DNA of 64,000 nucleotides. Source: Panorpa germanica (Eukaryota; Arthropoda; Insecta; Mecoptera; Panorpidae). The position numbers and the translations under genes were made by a program. Where the stretch lies: NCBI GenBank assembly GCA_963678705.1, contig CAVMBN010000233.1, forward strand, positions 682,001-746,000, in the 5' to 3' direction. This document shows, in pieces, positions 1 through 14,500 of this stretch (its first letter is position 1; every line of letters begins with the position of its first letter). The notes beneath the pieces are model-generated. The model saw only the letters and a list, made by a program, of their open reading frames with translations. It was not told the DNA's origin and ran no database searches.

Positions 1-188
1 CATGTTATAATAAAAAAAAAACTTTATTAATTTTTAACCATATAATTGTATGTACAAATGAATTTTTTTGTATAGAATGTCACGTTATCACCCACTCTTA
101 AGCTATTTTAAAGTAACAGAAATGTGTTATTATTTTAAAAATTTTATTTTTTTAGTACCATCATTACTATTTTTGAGTAAAAAAGACA

Positions 189-203
189 CAGTTGGTACAA
201 CTG
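189..203. other. Example of the conserved monomer palindrome CAGTTGGTACAACTG
   Basis: CAGTT and AACTG are inverted arms around GGTAC, whose core is GTAC. The block sits inside GACACAGTTGGTACAACTGCAAG and is present, with small variants such as GTTAGTAC, GTTTGTAC and GTTGTTAC, in nearly every monomer of the window. A recurrent short form lacks four bases and reads GACACAGTACAACTGC. It is among the most GC-rich and least variable parts of the monomer, so it could be a protein-binding site; that function is inference. Confidence 0.6.
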
Positions 204-815
204 CAAGTACAAAAAATATAAAAGTTAATAATAATTTTAATTTCATATTATATATAGCAGCACTTGTGTATACAAATGTGCATGATAAAATAAAACAAAA
301 TTTTATACCTTTTTACCATATATTTGTATGTAAAAATTTATTTTTTTGTATTGAATTTTACTTTACCACACAATCTAAATGTATTTTAAAGTAACAGAAA
401 TGTATTAATATTTTAAAATTTTTATTTTTTTAGTTCCATCACTACAATTTTTGTGTAAAAGAGACACAGTACAACTGCAAGTTTAAAAAATATAAAAGTT
501 ATTATTTATTTTAATTTTATGTTATATATAGCAGCACTTGTGTAAACAAATGTGCATGTAATAATAAAAAAAAAACTATTTAATAACTTTTAATCATATA
601 ATTGTATGTAAAAATGTATTTTTTTGTAAAGAATGTCACGTAAGCACCCACTCTTAACCTATTTTAAAGTAACAGAAATGTAATAATATTTTAAAATTTT
701 TATTTTTTTAAGTTTCATCATTACTAGTTTTAAAAAAAAAGACACAGTTGGTACAACTGCAAGTATAAAAAATATATAAGTTAATAATAATTTTAATTTC
801 TTATTATATATAGCA

Positions 816-837
816 GCACATTTGTGAACAAATGTGC
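816..837. other. Perfect 10-bp inverted repeat in a subset of monomers
   Basis: Arms GCACATTTGT and ACAAATGTGC are separated by GA. The same perfect form recurs near 1100, 2500, 16015, 17697 and 19946. Most other monomers have GCACTTGTGT-GA-ACAAATGTGC, which pairs only partly. The perfect version differs by a small rearrangement, ACATTTGTG instead of ACTTGTGTG. Confidence 0.7.
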
Positions 838-2594
838 ATGTAATAATAAAAAAAAAACTATTTAATAACTTTTAATTATATAATTGTATGTAAAAATGTA
901 TTTTTTTTGTAAAGAATGTCACGTTAACACCCACTCTTAAGCTATTTTAAAGTAACAGAAATGTATTAATATTTTAAAATTTTTATTTTTTTAGTTCCAT
1001 CATTACTATTTTTGAGTAAAAAAGACACAGTTGGTACAACTGCAAGTATAAAAAATATATAAGTTAATAATAATTTTAATTTCTTATTATATATAGCAGC
1101 ACATTTGTGAACAAATGTGCATGTTATAATAAAAAAAAAACTATTTAATAACTTTTAACCATATAATTGTATGTAAAAATGTATTTTTTTGTAAAGAATG
1201 TCACGTTACCACCCACTCTTAAGCTATTTTAAAGTAACAGAAATGTATTAATATTTTGAAATTTTTATTTTTTTAGTTCCATCATTACTATTTTTGAGTA
1301 AAAAAGACAAAGTTGGTACAACTGCAAGTATAAAAAATATAAAAGTTAACAATAATTTTAATTTCATATTATATATAGCAGCACTTATGTGAACAAATGT
1401 GCATGTTATAATAAAAAAAAATTTATTTAATAATTTTTAACCATATAATTGTATGTAAAAATGTATTTTTTTGTATAGAATGTCACGTTATCACCCACTC
1501 CTAAGCTATGTTAAAGTAACAGAAATGTGTTATTATTTTAAAAATTTTATTTTTTTAGTTCCATTATTACTATTTTTGAGTAAAAGAGACACAGTTGGTA
1601 CAACTGCAAGTACAAAAAATATAAAAGTTATTAATAATTTTAATTTCATATTATATATAGCAGCACTTGTGTATACAAATGTGCATGTTATAATAAAAAA
1701 AAAACTTTAATAATTTTTAACCATATAATTGTATGTACAAATGAATTTTTTTGTATAGAATGTCACGTTATCACCCACTCTTAAGCTATTTTAAAGTAAC
1801 AGAAATGTGTTATTATTTTAAAAATTTTATTTTTTTAGTACCATCATTACTATTTTTGAGTAAAAAAGACACAGTTGGTACAACTGCAAGTACAAAAAAT
1901 ATAAAAGTTAATAATAATTTTAATTTCATATTATATATAGCAGCACTTGTGTATACAAATGTGCATGATAAAATAAAACAAAATTTTATACCTTTTAACC
2001 ATATATTTGTATGTAAAAATTTATTTTTTTGTATTGAATTTTACTTTACCACACAATCTAAATGTATTTTAAAGTAACAGAAATGTATTAATATTTTAAA
2101 ATTTTTATTTTTTTAGTTCCATCACTACAATTTTTGTGTAAAAGAGACACAGTACAACTGCAAGTTCAAAAAATATAAAAGTTATTATTAATTTTAATTT
2201 TATATTATATATAGCAGCACTTGTGTAAACAAATGTGCATGTAATAATAAAAAAAAAACTATTTAATAACTTTTAATCATATAATTGTATGTAAAAATGT
2301 ATTTTTTTTGTAAAGAATGTCACGTTAACACCCACTCTTAAGCTATTTTAAAGTAACAGAAATGTATTAATATTTTAAAATTTTTATTTTTTTAGTTCCA
2401 TCATTACTATTTTTGAGTAAAAAAGACACAGTTGGTACAACTGCAAGTATAAAAAATATATAAGTTAATAATAATTTTAATTTCTTATTATATATAGCAG
2501 CACATTTGTGAACAAATGTGCATGTCATAATAAAAAAAACTATTTAATAACTTTTAACCATATAATTGTATGTAAAAATGTATTTTTTTGTAAA

Positions 2595-5500
2595 GAATGT
2601 CACGTTACCACCCACTCTTAAGCTATTTTAAAGTAACAGAAATGTATTAATATTTTGAAATTTTTATTTTTTTAGTTCCATCATTACTATTTTTGAGTAA
2701 AAAAGACAAAGTTGGTACAACTGCAAGTATAAAAAATATAAAAGTTAACAATAATTTTAATTTCATATTATATATAGCAGCACTTATGTGAACAAATGTG
2801 CATGTTATAATAAAAAAAAATTTATTTAATAATTTTTAACCATATAATTGTATGTAAACATGTATTTTTTTGTATAGAATGTCACGTTATCACCCACTCC
2901 TAAGCTATTTTAAAGTAACAGAAATGTGTTATTATTTCAAAAATTTTATTTTTTTAGTTCCATTATTACTATTTTTGAGCAAAAGAGACACAGTTGTTAC
3001 AACTGCAAGAACAAAAAAAATAAAAGTTAATTATAATTTTAATTTCATATTATATATAGCAGCACTTGTGTATACAAATGTGCATGATAAAATAAAACAA
3101 AATTTTATAACTTTTAACCATATATTTGTATGTTAAAATTTATTATTTTGTATTAAATTTTACTTTACCACACAATCTAAATGTATTTTAAAGTAACAGA
3201 AATGTATTAATATTTTAAAATTTTTATTTTTTTAGTTCCATCACTACAATTTTTGTGTAAAAGAGACACAGTTAGTACAACTGCAAGTTCAAAAAATTTA
3301 TAAGTTATTATTAATTTTAATTTCATATTAAATATAGCAGCACTTGTGTGAACAAATGTGCATGTTATAATAAAAAAAAACTATTTAATAACTTTTAACA
3401 ATATAATTGTATGTAAAAATGTATTTTTTTGTATAGAATGTCACGTTATCACCTACTCTTAAGCTATTTTAAAGTAACAGAAATGTGTTATTAATTAAAA
3501 AAATTTATTTTTTTATATCTATCATTACTATTTTTAAGTTAAAAAGACACAGTTGGTACAACTGCAAGTACAAAAAATATAAAAGTTATAAATAATTTTA
3601 ATTTCATATTATATATAGCAGCACTTGTGTATACAAATGTGCATGATAATATAAAATAAAATTTTATAATTTTTAACCATATATTTGTATGTAAAAATTT
3701 ATTTTTTTGTATTGAATTTCACTTTACCACACAATCTAAATGTATTTTAAAGTAACAGAAATGTATTAATATTTTAAAATTTTTATTTTTTTAGTTCCAT
3801 CACTACATTTTTTGTGTAAAAGAGACACAGTACAACTGCAAGTTCAAAAAATATAAAAGTTATTATTAATTTTAATTTCATATTATATATAGCAGCACTT
3901 GTGTAAACAAATGTGCATGTAATAATAAAAAAAAAACTATTTAATAACTTTTAATCATATAATTGTATGTAAAAATGTATTTTTTTGTAAAGAATGTCAC
4001 GTTAACACCAACTCTTAAGCTATTTTAAAGTAACAGAAATGTAATAATATTTTAAAATTTTAATTTTTTTAGTTCCATCATCACTATTTTTAAGTAAAAA
4101 AGACACAAAAGGTACAACTGCAAGTATTAAAAATATAAAAGTTAATAATAATTTTAATTTCTTATTATATATAGCAGCACTTGTGTGAACAAATGTGCAT
4201 GTTATAATAAAAAAAAAACTATTTAATAACTTTTAATCATATAATTGTATGTAAAAATGTATTTTTTTGTAAAGAATGTCACGTTAACACCTACTCTTAA
4301 GCTTTTTTAAAGTAACAGAAATGTATTAATATTTTGAAATTTTTATTTTTTTAGTTTTATCATTACTATTTTTGAGTAAAAAAGACACAGTTGGTACAAC
4401 TGTAAGTATAAAAAATATAAAAGTTAACAATAATTTTAATTTCATATTATATATAGCAGCACTTATGTGAACAAATGTGCATGTTATAATAAAAAAAAAT
4501 TTATTTAATAACTTTTAACCATATAATTGTATGTAAAAATGTATTTTTTTGTATAGAATGTCACGTTATCACCCACTCCTAAGCTATTTTAAAGTAACAG
4601 AAATGTGTTATTATTTTAAAAATTTTATTTTTTTAGTTCTACTATTACTATTTTTGAGTAAAAGAGACACAGTTGGTACAACTGCAAGTACAAAAAATAT
4701 AAAAGTTAATAATAATTTTAATTTCATATTATATATAGCAGCACTTGTGTATACAAATGTGCATGATAAAATAAAACAAAATTTTATAACTTTTAACCAT
4801 ATATTTGTATGTGAAAATTTATTTTTTTGTATTGAATTTCACTTTACCACACAATCTAAATGTATTTTAAAGTAACGGAAATGTATTATTATTTTAAAAA
4901 TTTTATTTTTTTAGTTCCATCACTACAATTTTTGTGTAAAAGAGACACAGTTAGTACAACTGCAAGTTCAAAAAATATAAAAGTTATTATTAATTTTAAT
5001 TTCATATTATATATAGCAGCACTTGTGTGAACAAATGTGCATGTTATAATAAAAAAAAAACTATTTAATAACTTTTAACCATAATATGTATTAATTGTAT
5101 GTAAAAATGTATTTTTTTGTAAAGAATGTCACGTTATCACCCACTCCTAAGCTATTTTAAAGTAACAGAAATGTATAAATATTTTGACATTTTAATTTTT
5201 TTAGTTCCTTCGTTACTATTTTTGAGTAAAAAAGACACAGTTTGTACAACTGCAAGTATAAAAAATATAAAAGTTAACAATAATTTTAATTTCATATTAT
5301 ATATAGCAGCACTTGTGTAAACAAATGTGCATGTTATAATAAAAAAAAAACTATTTAATAACTTTTAACCATATAATTGTATGTAAAAATTTATTTTTTT
5401 GTAAAGAATTTCACGTTAACACCCACTCTTAAGCTATTTTAAAGTAACAGAAATGTATTAATATTTTAAAATTTTTATTTTTTTAGTTCCATCATTACTA

Positions 5501-8500
5501 TTTTTAAGTAAAAAAGACACAATTGGTACAACTGCAAGTTTAAAAAATATAAAAGTTAATAATAATTTTAATTTCATATTATATATAGCAGCACTTGTGT
5601 AAACAAATGTGCATGTTATAATAAAAAAAAAACTATTTTATAACTTTTAACCATAATATGTATTAATTGTATGTAAAAATGTATTTTTTTGTAAAAAATG
5701 TCACGTTATCACCCACTCCTAAGCTATTTTAAAGTAACAGAAATGTATTAAAATTTCAAAATTTTTATTTTTTTAGTTCCATCATTACCATTTTTGAGTA
5801 AAAAAGACACAGTTGGAACAACTGCAAGTATAAAAAATATAAAAGTTAATAATAATTTAAATTTCATATTATATAGAGCAGCACTTGTGTGAACAAATGT
5901 GCATGTTATAATAAAAAAAATACTATTTAATAACTTTTAACCATATAATTGTATGTAAAAATGTATTTTTTTGTAAAGAATGTCACGTTAACACCCACTC
6001 TTAAGCTATTTTAAAGTAACAGAAATGTATTAATATTTTAAAATTTTTATTTTTTTAGTTCCATCATTATTTTTTTTGAGTAAAAAAGACACAGTTGGTA
6101 CAACTGCAAGTATAAAAAATATAAAAGTTAATAATAATTTAAATTTCATATTATATATAGCAGCACTTGTGTAAACAAATGTGCATGTTATAATAAAAAA
6201 AAAACTATTTAATAACTTTTAACCATATAATTGTATGTAAAAATGTATTTTTTTGTAAAGAATGTCACGTTAACACCCACTTTTAAGCTATTTTAAAGTA
6301 AAAGAAATGTATTAATATTTTGAAATTTTAATTTTTTTAGTTCCATCATTACTATTTTTGAGTAAAAAAGACACAGTTTGTACAACTGCAAGTTTAAAAA
6401 ATATAAAAGTTAACAATAATTTTAATTTCATATTATATATAGCAGCACTTGTGTGAACAAATGTGCATGTTATAATAAAAAAAAAACTATTTAATAACTT
6501 TTAACCATATAATTGTATGTAAAAATGTATTTTTTTGTAAAGAATGTCACGTTACCACCCACTCTTAAGCTATTTTAAAGTAACAGAAATGTATTAATAT
6601 TTTAAAATTTTTATTTTTTTGTTCCATCATTACTATTTTTGAGTAAAAAAGACACAGTTGGTACAACTGCAAGTATAAAAAATATAAAAGTTAACAATAA
6701 TTTTAATTTCTTATTATATATAGCAGCACTTATGTGAACAAATGTGCATGTTATAATAAAAAAAAATTTATTTAATAATTTTTAACCATATAATTGTATG
6801 TAAAAATGTATTTTTTTGTATAGAATGTCACGTTATCACCCACTCCTAAGCTATTTTAAAGTAACAGAAATGTATTATTATTTTAAAAATTTTATTTTTT
6901 TAGTTCCATTATTACTATTTTTGAGTAAAAGAGACACAGTTGGTACAACTGCAAGTACAAAAAATATAAAAGTTAATAATAATTTTAATTTCATATTATA
7001 TATAGCAGCACTTGTGTATACAAATGTGCATGATAAAATAAAACAAAATTTTATAACTTTTAACCATATATTTGTATAAAAAAATTTATTTTTTTGTATT
7101 GAATTTCACTTTACCACAAAATCTAAATGTATTTTAAAGTAACAGAAATGTATTAATATTTTAAAAATTTTTTTTTTTTAGTTTCATCACTACAATTTTT
7201 GTGTAAAAGAGACACAGTTAGTACAACTGCAAGTTCAAAAAATATATAAGTTATTATTAATTTTAATTTCATATTAAATATAGCAGCACTTGTGTGAACA
7301 AATGTGCATGTTATAATAAAAAAAAACTATTTAATAACTTTTAACAATATAATTGTATGTAAAAATGTATTTTTTTGTATAGAATGTCACGTTATCACCT
7401 ACTCTTAAGCTATTTTAAAGTAACAGAAATGTGTTATTAATTAAAAAAATTTATTTTTTTATATCTATCATTACTATTTTTAAGTTAAAAAGACACAGTT
7501 GGTACAACTGCAAGTACAAAAAATATAAAAGTTATAAATAATTTTAATTTCATATTATATATAGCAGCACTTGTGTATACAAATGTGCATGATAATATAA
7601 AATAAAATTTTATAATTTTTAACCATATATTTGTATGTAAAAATTTATTTTTTTGTATTGAATTTCACTTTACCACACAATCTAAATGTATTTTAAAGTA
7701 ACAGAAATGTATTAATATTTTAAAATTTTTATTTTTTTAGTTCCATCACTACATTTTTTGTGTAAAAGAGACACAGTACAACTGCAAGTTCAAAAAATAT
7801 AAAAGTTATTATTAATTTTAATTTCATATTATATATAGCAGCACTTGTGTAAACAAATGTGCATGTAATAATAAAAAAAAAACTATTTAATAACTTTTAA
7901 TCATATAATTGTATGTAAAAATGTATTTTTTTGTAAAGAATGTCACGTTAACACCAACTCTTAAGCTATTTTAAAGTAACAGAAATGTAATAATATTTTA
8001 AAATTTTAATTTTTTTAGTTCCATCATCACTATTTTTAAGTAAAAAAGACACAAAAGGTACAACTGCAAGTATTAAAAATATAAAAGTTAATAATAATTT
8101 TAATTTCTTATTATATATAGCAGCACTTGTGTGAACAAATGTGCATGTTATAATAAAAAAAAAACTATTTAATAACTTTTAATCATATAATTGTATGTAA
8201 AAATGTATTTTTTTGTAAAGAATGTCACGTTAACACCTACTCTTAAGCTTTTTTAAAGTAACAGAAATGTATTAATATTTTGAAATTTTTATTTTTTTAG
8301 TTTTATCATTACTATTTTTGAGTAAAAAAGACACAGTTGGTACAACGGTAAGTATAAAAAATATAAAAGTTAACAATAATTTTAATTTCATATTATATAT
8401 AGCAGCACTTATGTGAACAAATGTGCATGTTATAATAAAAAAAAATTTATTTAATAACTTTTAACCATATAATTGTATGTAAAAATGTATTTTTTTGTAT

Positions 8501-11500
8501 AGAATGTCACGTTATCACCCACTCCTAAGCTATTTTAAAGTAACAGAAATGTGTTATTATTTTAAAAATTTTATTTTTTTAGTTCTACTATTACTATTTT
8601 TGAGTAAAAGAGACACAGTTGGTACAACTGCAAGTACAAAAAATATAAAAGTTAATAATAATTTTAATTTCATATTATATATAGCAGCACTTGTGTATAC
8701 AAATGTGCATGATAAAATAAAACAAAATTTTATAACTTTTAACCATATATTTGTATGTGAAAATTTATTTTTTTGTATTGAATTTCACTTTACCACACAA
8801 TCTAAATGTATTTTAAAGTAACGGAAATGTATTATTATTTTAAAAATTTTATTTTTTTAGTTCCATCACTACAATTTTTGTGTAAAAGAGACACAGTTAG
8901 TACAACTGCAAGTTCAAAAAATATAAAAGTTATTATTAATTTTAATTTCATATTATATATAGCAGCACTTGTGTGAACAAATGTGCATGTTATAATAAAA
9001 AAAAAACTATTTAATAACTTCTAACCATAATATGTATTAATTGTATGTAAAAATGTATTTTTTTGTAAAGAATGTCACGTTATCACCCACTCCTAAGCTA
9101 TTTTAAAGTAACAGAAATGTATAAATATTTTGAAATTTTAATTTTTTTAGTTCCTTCGTTACTATTTTTGAGTAAAAAAGACACAGTTTGTACAACTGCA
9201 AGTATAAAAAATATAAAAGTTAACAATAATTTTAATTTCATATTATATATAGCAGCACTTGTGTAAACAAATGTGCATGTTATAATAAAAAAAAAACTAT
9301 TTAATAACTTTTAACCATATAATTGTATGTAAAAATTTATTTTTTTGTAAAGAATTTCACGTTAACACCCACTCTTAAGCTATTTTAAAGTAACAGAAAT
9401 GTATTAATATTTTAAAATTTTTATTTTTTTAGTTCCATCATTACTATTTTTAAGTAAAAAAGACACAATTGGTACAACTGCAAGTTTAAAAAATATAAAA
9501 GTTAATAATAATTTTAATTTCATATTATATATAGCAGCACTTGTGTAAACAAATGTGCATGTTATAATAAAAAAAAAACTATTTTATAACTTTTAACCAT
9601 AATATGTATTAATTGTATGTAAAAATGTATTTTTTTGTAAAAAATGTCACGTTATCAACCACTCCTAAGCTATTTTAAAGTAACAGAAATGTATTAAAAT
9701 TTCAAAATTTTTATTTTTTTAGTTCCATCATTACCATTTTTGAGTAAAAAAGACACAGTTGGAACAACTGCAAGTATAAAAAATATAAAAGTTAATAATA
9801 ATTTAAATTTCATATTATATAGAGCAGCACTTGTGTGAACAAATGTGCATGTTATAATAAAAAAAATACTATTTAATAACTTTTAACCATATAATTGTAT
9901 GTAAAAATGTATTTTTTTGTAAAGAATGTCACGTTAACACCCACTCTTAAGCTATTTTAAAGTAACAGAAATGTATTAATATTTTAAAATTTTTATTTTT
10001 TTAGTTCCATCATTATTTTTTTTGAGTAAAAAAGACACAGTTGGTACAACTGCAAGTATAAAAAATATAAAAGTTAATAATAATTTAAATTTCATATTAT
10101 ATATAGCAGCACTTGTGTAAACAAATGTGCATGTAATAATAAAAAAAAAACTATTAAATAACTTTTAACCATATAATTGTATGTAAAAATGTATTTTTTT
10201 GTAAAGAATGTCACGTTAACACCCACTTTTAAGCTATTTTAAAGTAAAAGAAATGTATTAATATTTTGAAATTTTAATTTTTTTAGTTCCATCATTACTA
10301 TTTTTGAGTAAAAAAGACACAGATTGTACAACTGCAAGTTTAAAAAATATAAAAGTTAACAATAATTTTAATTTCATATTATATATAGCAGCACTTGTGT
10401 GAACAAATGTGCATGTTATAATAAAAAAAAAACTATTTAATAACTTTTAACCATATAATTGTATGTGAAAATTTATTTTTTTGTAAAGAATTTCACGTTA
10501 ACACCCACTCTTAAGCTATTTTAAAGTAACAGAAATGTATTAATATTTTAAAATTTTTATTTTTTTAGTTCCATCATTACTATTTTTAAGTAAAAAACAC
10601 ACAATTGGTACAACTGCAAGTTAAAAATATATAAAAGTTAATAAAAATTTTAATTTCATATTATATATAGCAGCACTTGTGTAAACAAATGTGCATGTTA
10701 TAATAAAAAAAAACTATTTAATAACTTTTAACCATATAATTGTATGTAAAAATGTATTTTTTTGTAAAGAATGTCACGTTAACACCCACTTTTAAGCTTA
10801 TTTAAAGTAACAGAAATGTATTAATATTTTGAAATTTTAATTTTTTTAGTTCCATCTACTATTTTTGAGTAAAAAAGACACAGTTAGTACAACTGCAAGT
10901 ATAAAAAATATAAAAGTTAAAAATAATTTTGATTTCATATTATATATAGCAGCACTTGTGTGAACAAATGTGCATGTTATAATAAAAAAAAAACTATTTT
11001 ATAACTTTTAACCATATAATTGTATGTAAAAATGTATTTTTTTGTAAAGAATGTCACGTTATCACCCACTCTTAAGCTATTTTAAAGTAACAGAAATGTG
11101 TTATTATTTTAAAAATTTTATTTGTTTAGTTCCATCATTACTATTTTTGAGTAAAAGAGACACAGTTGTTACAACTGCAAGAACAAAAAAAATAAAAGTT
11201 AATAATAATTTTAATTTCATATTATATATAGCAGCACTTGTGTATACAAATGTGCATGATAAAATAAAACAAAATTTTATAACTTTTAACCATATATTTG
11301 TATGTGAAAATTTATTATTTTGTATTAAATTTCACTTTACCACACAATCTAAATGTATTTTAAAGTAACAGAAATGTATTAATATTTCAAAATTTTTATT
11401 TTATTAGTTATATCACTACAATTTTTGTGTAAAAGAGACACAGTACAACTGCAAGTTCAAAAAATATAAAAGTTATTATTAATTTTAATTTCATATTATA

Positions 11501-14500
11501 TATAGCAGCACTTGTGTAAACAAATGTGCATGTAATAATAAAAAAAAAACTATTTAATAACTTTTAATCATATAATTGTATGTAAAAATGTATTTTTTTG
11601 TAAAGAATGTCACGTTATCACCCACTCTTAAGCTATTTTAAAGTAACAGAAATGTGTTATTATTTTAAAAATTTTATTTTTTTAGTACCATCATTACTAT
11701 TTTTAAGTAAAAAAGACACAGTTGGTACAACTGCAAGTACAAAAAATATAAAAGTTAATAATAATTTTAATTTCATATTATATATAGCAGCACTTGTGTA
11801 TACAAATGTGCATGATAAAGTAAAACAAAATTTTATAACTTTTAACCATATATTTGTATGTAAAAATTTATTTTTTTGTATTGAATTTCACTTTACCACA
11901 CAATCTAAATGTATTTTAAAGTAACGGAAATGTATTAATATTTTAAAAATTTTATTTTTTTAGTTCCATCACTACAATTTTTGTGTAAAAGAGACACAGT
12001 TAGTACAACTGCAAGTTCAAAAAATATAAAAGTTGTTATTAATTTTAATTTCATATTATATATAGCAGCACTTGTGTGAACAAATGTGCATGTTACAATA
12101 AAAAAAAAACTATTTAATAACTTTTAACCATATTAAGTATTAATTGTATGTAAAAATTTATTTTTTTGTAACGATTGTCACGTTATCACCCACTCCTAAG
12201 CTATTTTAAAGTAACAGAAATGTATAAATATTTTAAAATTTTTATTTTTTTAGTTCCATTATTACCATTTTTGAGTAAAAAAGACACAGTTGGAACAACT
12301 GCAAGTATAAAAAATATAAAAGTTAATAGTAATTTTAATTTCATATTATATATAGCAGCACTTGTGTAAACAAATGTGCATGTAATAATAAAAAAAAAAC
12401 TATTTAATAACTTTTAATCATATAATTGTATGTAAAAATGTATTTTTTTGTAAAGAATGTCACGTTAACACCAACTCTTAAGCTATTTTAAAGTAACAGA
12501 AATGTAATAATATTTTAAAATTTTAATTTTTTTAGTTCCATCATTACTATTTTTAAGTAAAAAAGACACAAAAGGTACAACTGCAAGTATAAAAAATATA
12601 AAAGTTAATAATAATTTTAATTTCTTATTATATATAGCAGCACTTGTGTGAACAAATGTGCATGTTATAATAAAAAAAAAACTATTTAATAACTTTTAAC
12701 CATATAATTGTATGTAAAAATGTATTTTTTTGTAAAGAATGTCACGTTAACACCTACTCTTAAGCAATTTTAAAGTAACAGAAATGTATTAATATTTTGA
12801 AATTTTTATTTATTTAGTTTTATCATTACTATTTTTAAGTAAAAAAGACACAGTTGGTACAACTGTAAGTATAAAAAATATAAAAGTTAACAAAAATTTT
12901 AATTTCGTATTATATATAGCAGCACTTATGTGAACAAATGTGCATGTTATAATAAAAAAAAATTTATTTAATAACTTTTAACTATATAATTGTATGTAAA
13001 AATGTATTTTTTTGTATAGAATGTCACGTTATCACCCACTCCTAAGGTATTTTAAAGTAACAGAAATGTGTTATTATTTTAAAAATTTTATTTTTTTAGT
13101 TCTATTATTACTATTTTTAAGTAGAAGAGACACAGTTTATACAACTGCAAGTACAAAAAATATAAAAGTTAATAATAATTTTAATTTCATATTATATATA
13201 GCAGCACTTGTGTATACAAATGTGCATGATAAAATAAAACAAAATTTTATAACTTTTAACCATATATTTGTATGTAAAAATTTATTTTTTTGAATTGAAT
13301 TTCACTTTACCACACAATCTAAATGTATTTTAAAGTAACGGAAATGTATTAATATTTTAAAAATTTTATTTTTTTAGTTCCATCACTACAATTTTTGTGT
13401 AAAAGAGACACAGTTAGTACAACTGCAAGTTCAAAAAATATAAAAGTTATTATTAATTTTAATTTCATATTATATATAGCAGCACTTGTGTGAACAAATG
13501 TGCATGTTATAATAAAAAAAAAACTATTTAATAACTTTTAACCATAATATGTATTAATTGTATGTAAAAATGTATTTTTTTGTAAAAAATGTCACGTTAT
13601 CACCCACTCCTAAGCTATTTTAAAGTAACAGAAATGTATTAAAATTTCAAAATTTTTATTTTTTTAGTTCCATCATTACCATTTTTGAGTAAAAAAGACA
13701 CAGTTGGAACAACTGCAAGTATAAAAAATATAAAAGTTAATAATAATTTAAATTTCATATTATATAGAGCAGCACTTGTGTGAACAAATGTGCATGTTAT
13801 AATAAAAAAAATACTATTTAATAACTTTTAACCATATAAATGTATGTAAAAATGTATTTTTTTGTAAAGAATGTCACGTTAACACCCACTCTTAAGCTAT
13901 TTTAAAGTAACAGAAATGTATTAATATTTTAAAATTTTTATTTTTTTAGTTCCATCATTACTCTTTTTGAGTAAAAAAGACACAGTTGGTACAACTGCAA
14001 GTATAAAAAATATAAAAGTTAATAATAATTTAAATTTCATATTATATATAGCAGCACTTGTGTAAACAAATGTGCATGTTATAATAAAAAAAAAACTATT
14101 TAATAACTTTTAACCATATAATTGTATGTAAAAATGTATTTTTTTGTAAAGAATGTCACGTTAACACCCACTTTTAAGCTATTTTAAAGTAAAAGAAATG
14201 TATTAATATTTTGAAATTTTAATTTTTTTAGTTCCATCATTACTATTTTTGAGTAAAAAAGACACAGTTTGTACAACTGCAAGTATAAAAAATATAAAAG
14301 TTAACAATAATTTTAATTTCATATTATATATAGCAGCACTTGTGTGAACAAATGTGCATGTTATAATAAAAAAAAAACTATTTAATAACTTTTAACCATA
14401 TAATTGTATGTGAAAATTTATTTTTTTGTAAAGAATTTCACGTTAACACCCACTCTTAAGCTATTTTAAAGTAACAGAAATGTATTAATATTTTAAAATT

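Larger units (their letters stand above)
75..3157 (+). repeat. Higher-order tandem duplication of 5-6 monomers (1683/1399 bp)
   Basis: The segment beginning at 75 recurs at 1758 (offset 1683, six monomers). The units at 914, 1196 and 1478 recur at offset 1399 (five monomers). The second copy therefore lacks one monomer relative to the first; the odd unit near 631, with CACGTAAGCACCC and CTTAACC, is the best candidate. Shared private variants support the pairing, for example GACAAAGTTGG at about 1306 and 2705, and GCACATTTGTG at about 816, 1100 and 2500. Confidence 0.8.
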
